A DNA stretch of 64,000 nucleotides from contig NC_071329.1 in NCBI RefSeq assembly GCF_010183535.1, positions 19,854,879-19,918,878 of the forward strand. Reading direction: 5' to 3'. A program made the position numbers and the translations under genes. The notes beneath the pieces are model-generated. The model did no database searches. It was not told the DNA's origin and worked only from the letters and a program-made list of their open reading frames with translations. Within the stretch, counting starts at the first letter, position 1; the number at the start of each line of letters is the position of its first letter. This DNA comes from Caenorhabditis remanei. Lineage: Eukaryota > Nematoda > Chromadorea > Rhabditida > Rhabditidae. This document shows positions 56,426-64,000 of this stretch, piece after piece.

Positions 56426-58199
56426 ATGATAGATGTACATTGTCATCTGGTTGATAATAAGTTCAAAGATGACCTCGAAGACGTCATAAACCACGCCCAC
56501 TCTGCAGGCATTAAAAATATAATTAATGTGCCGGAGTTTGAGTCACAATTTGAGAAATCGATTGAAATTTCCCGAAAATGGAGAGGAATCGTGTATACTG
56601 GAATAGGAATTCATCCGATTCAGGTAGAATTTCTTGATGTTATATCTACTTTTGGTTTTATAGAAGCGCGGAAAATGTGCTCAAATGAAACACGTGGCAA
56701 AAATGGAGCAATTTTTCGTGGAGCACGAAAACGATATTATTTGTGTGGGAGAGTGTGGCCTTGATCACACAACTAGTCAATTCAAATTGACGGAGGCTGA
56801 TTTAGAGGAGCAGGAAAGGGTTTTCAAGTGGCAAATCGATTTGGCCAAGCATTTTGATAAGCCATTGTGAGAAATTAAAGATATAAATGGAACTAGGATT
56901 CAAGATTACCGAGAAAAGCAATGATTTTCAGCTGTTTTAGGTCGAAAACTTGGAAAACTATAGAATTTCCGTCGAAAAGGTCGATCGGCAATGATCATCA
57001 TTCCTATTAGCCCTGCATTTTATGACAACTGAGCTCCACCGAACTTCCCTTGAAAAATGTCTCTTTTTCTCTGAGTCTCCCAATTTCGCACACAATTTTC
57101 TCACGGTTTCGGTAGAGCGCGGTTCCCATTTTTGCCCTATTCCCGCTATTTTTCAAAAAAAGCGAGAATAGGTCAAAATCTGTGTCGGTGCAAAAAAAAA
57201 AACTCTGCGTCTCTCCCTTCGTTGCTGTGGGGCGCAGTTGTAACAAGGAGCAAAATTACAGAAATGTGCACTCTCGAAGCGCGGCTCGTCGAACCATTGA
57301 AATTCTTACAACCGCGCTCTACTGAAACCGAGAGAAAATTGTGTGCGAAATTGGGAGATTCAGAGAAAAAGAGATATTTTTCAAGGGAAGTTCGGTGGAG
57401 CGCAGTTGTACGAATCGTGTCGTGATTTTAAAAAACTGAAAATCATCGATTTTTTGAAGAACAATTCTCGTTTATTCCAATTTTTCGAGCTAAAAATCAC
57501 TATTTTTCAGTAAAAATTCTCATTTTTCTAAGTTTTAGACCTGAAAAAGCAGAAATCATGATTTTTCAAAGGAAAATCTAAATTTTTTCCAAATTTTCGA
57601 CCTAAAAAAGCTGATTTTTCAGTCAAAAATTCCCATTTTTGCCCTATTCCCGCTATTTTTCAAAAAAAAAGCGAGAATAGGTCAAAATCTGTGTCGGCGC
57701 AAAAAAAACTCTGCGTCTCTCCCTTCGTTGCTGTGGGGCGCAGTTGTAACAAGGAGCAAAATTACAGAAATGTGCACTCTCGAAGCGCGGCTCGTCGAAC
57801 CATTGAAATTCTTCAAGAATGTCATGTAGCACCAGATCGGGCAGTTTTACACGCATTCGATGGAAATTTGGAAGATTTGAAATTGGGATTAGAAGCGGGA
57901 TATCTGTTCAGTGTGCCCCCGTCGTTTGCAAGGAGTGAAAAGGTGAAATTCGTCTTTTTCAGCACGGAAAACCGAAAAAAGGAGATTTTCAGACCGCTGA
58001 AATCATCAAATCCATACCAATAACCAAGTTACTTCTAGAAACGGACTCCCCTGCATTAGGACCTGAGAAGGGAATCAAAAATGTGCCTTTGAATTTGAGG
58101 ATCTCCGCAGAATTTCTATCGAGAATTCTGAAAGTTTCAGTAGATGAAGTGATCAGTACTACGACAGCTAATGCAAATATGGTTTTCCGGTTTTTGTAA
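56426..58199 (+). CDS. TatD-family metal-dependent nuclease (TATDN3-like)
   Basis: Exons 56426-56623, 56664-56866, 57768-57942, 57993-58199; 260 residues. All metal ligands of the TatD amidohydrolase fold are present: H5 and H7 (DVHCH), Glu in VGECGLD, His in NVHSRSA, His in LHAFDG, and Asp in ETDSPALGPEKG. The order and the VHSRSA/ETDSPALGP wording match animal TATDN3. TatD proteins are 3'-5' exonucleases or AP-type DNases linked to DNA fragmentation and repair. The long second intron (56867-57767) contains an inverted-repeat structure holding a copy of the start of exon 3; use of the copy's acceptor would give a truncated protein after 20 further codons. Probably co-transcribed with trul-1. 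Confidence 0.92.
57014..57424. repeat. Inverted arms enclosing a copied intron/exon boundary
   Basis: Arms 57014-57125 and 57309-57424 are complements (CTGAGCTCCACCGAACTTCC / GGAAGTTCGGTGGAGCGCAG; CAATTTCGCACACAATTTTC / AAAATTGTGTGCGAAATTGG). The interior 57126-57308 is a nearly identical copy of 57627-57813, including the acceptor AATTACAG and the first 46 nt or so of exon 3. Confidence 0.9.
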
Positions 58200-58347
58200 T
58201 GATAATAAATTTTTTTCGAAAATATGCTGAATTTTCTTCGGATTTTGATAACAAATGGTTACTTGTTCCGTTTTATGTATTTATTAAAATGTTTAGTCCT
58301 CTTCTTAAAGGAGGACTAAGGTCATATTTTTATTTTATTTTATGTTA

Positions 58348-58712
58348 TGGTACTTCAGAATATTCTGAGCAACTTTCATCATTGGAACATATGCTGAAAA
58401 TGGCTCTAAACGCTACAATTCCCGTTTTCCCGGCTCAAAATAAGCCTCCGTGGAAGAGTTTTCCCACGCGACAGTTTTTTCCTCCTTGTAGTCCTCTCGG
58501 ACAAGATTTTCTCAATTCCTTATTTTCTCGCTTTTTTCAACAGACTTCCGTAGTTTTTCTTCTTATTTTGCGATATACATTGAAAAAATAACACGAAGAT
58601 TTGTTGAAAAAACGAGGAAATGAGGAATTGAAAAATAATTTTGTCCGAGAGGACTACACGGGGGAAAACACTCTCGTGCGAAAACTCTTCCACGAAGGCT
58701 CATTTTGAGAAT
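58348..58712. repeat. Palindromic element, family C, truncated
   Basis: Same order as 42603: TTTCATCATTGGAACATATG, GGCTCTAAACGC, AGTCCTCTCGGACAAGATTT, then the complement GTCCGAGAGGACTACACGG. The right arm stops at CTCATTTTGAGAATGA without the terminal segment. Confidence 0.85.
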
Positions 58713-60235
58713 GACATACAACGCATATCCTCGTTTTTCTGTAGTACATCAAGTTACCTTTTGTAATGTAATACGGTTGTTTTCGTGGTAGGATACCTCC
58801 TTTTGCAACTACTGTCAATATTTACCATCTGGACGAGTTCTATAGTTTTCCAGTCTAGGGAGTTGTAGTGAATCTATCGATACACGGCTCGAATATGTAT
58901 TCAGAAATATCAAATTCGATTATGTTTTTATAATAACTACAAAATGTATCAAAAAAGAACATCTCCTCTTCTTCTTCTTCATTTCCCCTTTGCCTAGTAT
59001 TAGATGCTTTTATAATATTTGCTTTTTGACCATGTGTCAACAACACGGGTTGTCTATTCCCTCGCATACACACAACCGTCTTATCTTCCCTTTCTCCTTC
59101 TTTTATACTATGTTGTTGTTGTGTTATTCTAAAAATAGTAGGTGCACCATTTTTGGATATTAATTGGAAAACCGTTATCTCACTAAAAATCATCATTTTC
59201 AATTTCTAACAATAAGATAAATATTAGGTTGAACATGGAAAGACGGCTTTTTCCGATTTTCATCCTCTTTTTACTAGAAAAATGGAAACTGAATTCCCCC
59301 TAAGTATATCTTAACATCTGGAACATCACCTCAAATAAAACGACAGCCGTTGATTTCCTGTAAAATTATACTGGTAAAATGATAAATTGTTCAAATTTTC
59401 TTAAAAATTGACCGACAGCGTAGAAATAGAACGACAGCCTTCAGAATAAAGACAAAGTGAGAGAGAATGTTACATAGTTTATTTTATCATCCAGATTTAG
59501 GCTCTAGATTTTCAGAACGTTCACTTAGTCTAACGAAAAAATTTCGTGAATATAAAAGTAATTCATAAAAAAACAAATAAAGCACAAAATACTCATGAAA
59601 TTCTGCAACACTGACTTTCAATATAAAGTAGCAAGTCAAGTTGAAATGATTCTTCTACATATTCTACACAAAAGGTTTCTCTTTCACCTTCTGCGTCTAT
59701 CCAATTCTCATTTGATCTTATTCCATTTACGCAACCATATAATTGTTCAGAAAAGACGAGGAGGGATGTACACACATGTCCTTGAATAATCCGCCTTCTC
59801 ACCATCTTTATTCCATTTAGTTTGACTTATCCTCGCTTTCTCTTCTGACTTCAAAGTTTGATATTGGTATTTTTATATTTAAATCCAAACCTTTTGATTT
59901 CTAGTAGTAGACCTCCTGTTATTGATCCAGGTGTTCTAGTGCGAATCAATTTTCTTCCCAAAACTACTAAGAAAGAAAGTAGATATCCATGTCACAGAGC
60001 TGTCCGCACTGTTTACCAAAATCCTCCACAAAAGATTATTGGCAGTAGAAGAGAGTCCTATGTGTTTATCCACTTGACTCTTCATCCTTAATTTCTAATT
60101 ATCACTGTTCTTACTCTTATTCCTACAGTTTTGACACAGAGAAATAGATAATAAAGAAATTCTTGCTCTCTGTAAAAATCTTAGCTGTTAAATGTTTATA
60201 TCCTGGCTAATTAGTTCCTTTTACACTATTACGCC
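58713..60235. other. Intergenic, no supported gene
   Basis: Two minus-strand open stretches (58855-59202, with an acidic run of six Glu; 59593-59805) and one plus-strand stretch (59858-60091) lack splice partners and similarity. They might be parts of an unassembled gene, but I cannot connect them in phase with good sites. Confidence 0.35.
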
Positions 60236-60672
60236 GGCTCCGGGATATTTAGCAGCCGAGACATTTCGAAGCCATGAGTTTCACAGCCTTAATTTTCCCG
60301 TTTTTTTTGGTGATAACTTGACTTGTTCAAATAATTGTTTGAGAAGTCAAAAATAACATTTTTAGTAATTTTTATAAACGGGGCCACAATAAATTTTGTC
60401 CAAAAAACCAAAAAAATTGTTAAAAAGCTCAATACTGTTTTTTCTCGTAGAAATAGCGGTCTTTGTCATTTTCTGAATCTTTAATTTAAAGTTGTACCGG
60501 CACTTCAACAAGAAAAAAACAGTTATGAGTTTTTTCAGCAAAATTTTTCATTTTGTTTTTTTTGGACAACATTTCTTTTCTGGTTCCGTTTATCAAAACT
60601 ACAAAATCATCACTGTAAAAACAAAAAATTGAGGCTGTGGAGCTCATCGCTGCGAAATGTCCCGGAGCCATT
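60236..60672. repeat. Inverted-repeat element upstream of the CIP2A-like gene
   Basis: GGCTCCGGGATATTTAGCAG (left) and CGCTGCGAAATGTCCCGGAGCC (right) are complements apart from a few bases. GAGTTTCACAGCCTTAATTTT pairs with AAAATTGAGGCTGTGGAGCTC. The core has GTTTTTTCTCGTAG and AACAAAATTT-type AT-rich DNA. Ends 115 bp before the gene start. Confidence 0.85.
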
Positions 60673-60786
60673 TGACTCTTTTAGTTTATTTTTTATTAAT
60701 ACCATGAACCAATTAAGTTTTATTCTTCAGATATCTCATCACTATCTACTCACCTTCTAACAAACGTAAATTTCATATGGCAAGTT

Positions 60787-63700
60787 ATGGAACGGAGCAG
60801 TTTTCGGACATCACAACGATTTTCCAGAGACCGCCCGCCTTCAACGAATTTGAATGAGGTCTAAAAATTTCCAAAAATCTTTTTTTAAAATAAAAATAAT
60901 AAATTTCAGGCCGATGCGATTTTCACCATCGCAACAACATCAGCGGCTCGCTATGTATCGGATAGCAGCTCAGACAATACATGCCGTCTAGACGAAGCAT
61001 TGAATGGAATGATTCGACACGTGTCCGATGTGGAAAGAGTAACACGATTATCACTGAAGAATCGGCAACTTAAAGAGTTCTTGTCGTATTCACCAGTTAT
61101 TTTAAGTTAGTTAATTTAAGAATCCCCATTTTTCATTATAATATTTTTCCATTTCTTCCAGATGCTTCAACTACAAACATTGTAACTCGCTCGAAATTCT
61201 ACCGTCTCCTCTTCTCAATCGCTCATCACAATATTCCAATCCGCAGATTCATGGCTGGAGAGCTCCGCCTTCTTGGTGCAGTTTTCTCATGTTTGAAAGC
61301 GTCACTTCGTGAAGAATTAGGACCACAAAATATGATTGATATACTCCGATTACTACAAGTTTTAAGTTACGAAAAGAATGTGCCATTAGAGCACTGGGCG
61401 AATGATCTCATCTCGTTCTTGATGCAAGAGGTGGTACGAGAACCGGAGCCCGAATGGATGCCATACTGTATTGCGATACTGTGTAATCTAGCGTCCGCCT
61501 CGAAATCTGCGTGTAAACGAATTAAAATATCCACGTCATACAAGAAATTTAGCCGACAGTTGATGAAATTATTGCAGCATAATGCGAGAATAATTGGTAG
61601 GTTGTTTTTTCTAACTAGGGAAGGTCTTGAAATCAGTTTGGAGATATGGGCTCATATCATTTGAAAGCTGAGAAAACGCTGAATCCAAATATATATTCAG
61701 TTTTTGTCCTCAAGACCAGGTATTCGAAAAAGACAAGGTCAAAGTTTGGGAAAGTAGAGAATAATTTCATGTTTCGGCCTAAAGTTTGAAGCCTACGGCT
61801 CCAAAAACCTCGGAAGTTGTTTGTATGAAACCAAGTCTGTGCTCGATTGTATACTTTACACTCTCCCACTTTTCCCTCGCTTCCTCCAAACTGACTCCAT
61901 GACCTTCTCTAGTTAGAACTAATTTTTTAATTGTTGATTTTTCAGTAGTTTCAAGTCTCGTACTAATAGGATATCTGGATGAAAAAGTGCGTGATATGGT
62001 TTACTGTACGGAAAACGTGCACGACACTTTTATGTGCACTTTTAATGTATTAACGATAGGAGATGATGACTGTATGATGACACGTCAGATTGCTGCGGAT
62101 TTGTTGAGGTTTGAGTTTCCTGGAAATCAGAATCCTTGTTAAAACTAAATGGTTTTTCAGACGACTAGTAGTATCTGAAAGTCCCACAACACCGGGTGTA
62201 CCAACTTTAGCATCTACTGGAAAACATGTGCTGGATTATGGATTTTTCATTGGAAGTATACAACAGACGGCACGATTATTAGTTGTTTTGGATCCGAGAA
62301 CTGAGGAGAGCTCAAAAATCTATGATTTGCTATTAGCGTTCTGCTCACTACAGCAGCTAAGAGTACCGGTGTGCCAAGCGATCATACGTTGCCAACCGAC
62401 AGAAACTCAACTGACAACTCCTTTAATGGCTATTGCTGAAACTGCATCGCTGCCACGTTCAAAGTTTGGGGAGTTGGCTGAAAATACGACATTGAAAGCG
62501 TTGAAACTTCTAACTCATTTATTGAAAGAGTGTATAGAGCCGCATGAACAAATGCCTGAAATCGGGATTCCACGGGAACAGCTACATGAGTTGATAGCAG
62601 TTTGCTTAGATGAAAAACTGGAATTTGGAGACGAACCTTCCGGATTTTCGGATAGAATTCAAAAAGTTCAGCTCGGACTTCGACTTGCCGAAGTGTTATC
62701 TCATGACGAGCAGTGTCGGCATCATCTTCTGACTATATGCTCCGCCCATTTTTGCCAACAAATCGCCACCTGGCAATTTTCGAAAAATCCTGTTGTCGGT
62801 CATTTGACGAAACCTGTGAAGGAACGAACGGAGGTTCTGGAACCGGTCTGGACGGTTCATGGGATAGGAGTCATTCTGGAGTTGTGCAGGTTGTTGGCAG
62901 TGTTGAAGGTACGAATACGTTTTGAAAATTGGTTAACTCCGAACGAACCCATTCCTGGACCTTCACGGACCTTGCCTGGATCCTGGTTACTGTATCTTAT
63001 CTAACAATACAGGGTGGCTAATAAGTATACGACGCTCTTATTTCTTGGATATTCGGCGGAAAAAACGCTTGAATCAACAAAAAAACGTTATTAATAGTTG
63101 GAATGTTCAAAATAGATTTAGTATACATAAGGAATTCGAAGTTGGATACTTTGGCTTTGATGCAGGCCATCAGACGTCCACTGAAAAAATCGCCTGTGCG
63201 CCGGGTATCGGGCGAGATCTGGACTTATGATAATATTTTTACTATTGAACCTTTTTTCAACCGTCAAAAGCAGAACCTTTTGTTATGAAAAGGTGATAGT
63301 AGGTCCCCTTAACGTCACCAGACCCATGACCACCTTTTTTCTAAAACTGTGATGGCGTGGGCCGCGGTGACATCTTACGGTAGAACTTCGTTGGTTTTCA
63401 TTTAAAAAAATGCAAAAATCAACTCGGGGTCCTCCAAAACTTGGTTTTGAAGGATGTTTTGTTCCTCTGTATAGCTCAAAACTCTGCTGGACTCTTTTTC
63501 ATCTTTCAACAATATTGGGCTACGTCACACAGTTCCAAATCAACAAAATTCACCATCTTATTTATTTTCCTGGCTACTGGAACAACCACTTTAGGCCTTC
63601 CTCGTAGGCGGATCTCAATCCAATAGATTTTATCGTGTAGAAATATTTGAAGAGCAAGTTCTCAGGAATCTCTTACAACATGGCCGTTGTTCTCAAAACC

Positions 63701-64000
63701 GTCCTTCAGAAGATATAGGACGATGTAGACGTCAACTACCTGCGGCGCACAGGCGATTTTTGCAGTGGACGTCTGATGGCCTGCATCAAAGCCAAAGTAT
63801 CCAACTTCAAATTCCTTTTGTATACTAAATCTATTTCGAACATTCCAACTATTAAAAAAGTTTTTTTGTCGATTCAAGCGTTTTCCCGCCGAATATCCAA
63901 GAAATAAGAGCGTCGTATACTTATTAGCCACCCTGTATTCATCTTGGTGCTGTAACCGACTTATCCTGGATCCGATGAGATACTGTACTTTATCCGGGAT
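60787..64000 (+). CDS. CIP2A-like helical-repeat protein, 3' part outside window
   Basis: Exons 60787-60858, 60910-61105, 61162-61596, 61946-62108, 62161-62908; 538 codons in one frame, ending in a phase-0 donor (AAG|GTACGA) whose acceptor lies beyond the window. The start at 60787 is chosen because the overlapping ATG at 60777 hits TGA before the donor. The sequence is helical with armadillo-like pairs. Stretches recall the N-terminal domain of vertebrate CIP2A: VVSSLVLIGYLDEKV, ENVHDTF followed by FNVL, TRQIAADLL, and SSKIYDLLLAFCSLQQLR. CIP2A inhibits PP2A-B56 and binds TOPBP1 at mitotic DNA breaks. Homology is judged by eye from memory and needs a profile search. The real CIP2A has a C-terminal coiled coil, not visible here. 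Confidence 0.75.
61613..61916. repeat. Family B element with altered interior
   Basis: Ends ACTAGGGAAGGTCTTGAAA and CATGACCTTCTCTAGT, with AGTTTGGAGATATGGG / CCTCCAAACTGACTC. The inner right half (61770-61870) does not mirror the left and seems replaced by other DNA (GCCTAAAGTTTGAAGCCTAC). In a CIP2A-like intron. Confidence 0.8.
63010..63935 (+). mobile_element. Degenerate mariner/Tc1-type DNA transposon
   Basis: Starts CAGGGTGGCTAATAAGTATA and ends with its complement, flanked by TA on both sides. Terminal inverted repeats of about 190 bp (63010-63205 and 63740-63935) with strong identity. The interior retains transposase-like fragments, e.g. VMAWAAVTSYGRTSLVF near 63349 and WATSHSSKST near 63515, the latter recalling the block after the second catalytic Asp. 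Stops and frame changes make it non-functional. It lies in the intron of the CIP2A-like gene after 62908. Confidence 0.85.

Noticed and set aside
58855..60091. Three open stretches possibly forming a gene between TatD and the CIP2A-like gene
   Set aside because: Could not be joined in phase with convincing splice sites; no recognised domain. Kept only as an intergenic note.
60777..60858. Earlier ATG at 60777 for the CIP2A-like gene
   Set aside because: Its frame ends in TGA before the splice donor, while ATG 60787 joins the next exon in phase.

Overview
The window looks like nematode autosomal DNA, almost certainly Caenorhabditis elegans. The evidence is short (about 45-50 bp) introns with TTTCAG-type acceptors, AT-rich intergenic DNA, trans-splice-like acceptors just before start codons, closely spaced same-strand gene runs, and many palindromic MITE-like repeats. 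Several genes match C. elegans genes I recognise from memory (djr-1.1, mrpl-41, misc-1, trul-1, and probably far-7 and sgcb-1). From memory this fits the left arm of chromosome II, but I could not run a search. Gene models below were built by hand: I chose donor and acceptor sites so that reading phase is kept through every junction, and most totals divide by three.

Layout. 1-9.4 kb: 3' two thirds of a patched-related (SSD) transporter (+); a secreted phospholipase A2 and an unrecognised helical protein (both -); a small secreted peptide (-); a four-TM Clc-like/claudin-type protein (+). 9.6-13.7 kb: hyccin/FAM126 homologue (-). 15.4-20.3 kb: gene-poor DNA, then a serpentine chemoreceptor (+) whose first intron holds a 786-bp LTR element with a target-site duplication. 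20.4-26 kb: FAR lipid-binding protein (-), an unrecognised membrane protein (-), a collagen (+), a coiled-coil protein (-). 28.7-35 kb: beta-sarcoglycan (+), valacyclovir-hydrolase-like enzyme (+), Thr-rich protein (-), secreted protein with eleven EF-hand loops (-). 40-41.3 kb: calponin/transgelin (+). 42-47.7 kb: misc-1, mrpl-41 and djr-1.1 head-to-tail on the minus strand, operon-like and mitochondria/redox themed. 48.6-64 kb: a plus-strand run of an unrecognised BTB/BACK-like protein, a metallo-beta-lactamase-fold enzyme, the RING E3 TRAIP homologue trul-1, a TatD/TATDN3 nuclease, and a helical-repeat protein resembling the N-terminal domain of CIP2A, cut by the window end.

The most interesting material: a likely nematode CIP2A-like gene two genes from TRAIP, both being mitotic genome-stability factors in animals; a PIP-box-like motif at the TRUL-1 C terminus; a TatD intron in which a ~180-bp copy of the next intron/exon boundary sits between inverted arms; a ~1.6-kb almost perfect palindrome inside another intron; alternative last exons in the hyccin gene; and several repeat families confined to introns of neighbouring genes. 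I found no CRISPR arrays, rRNA or convincing tRNA genes.
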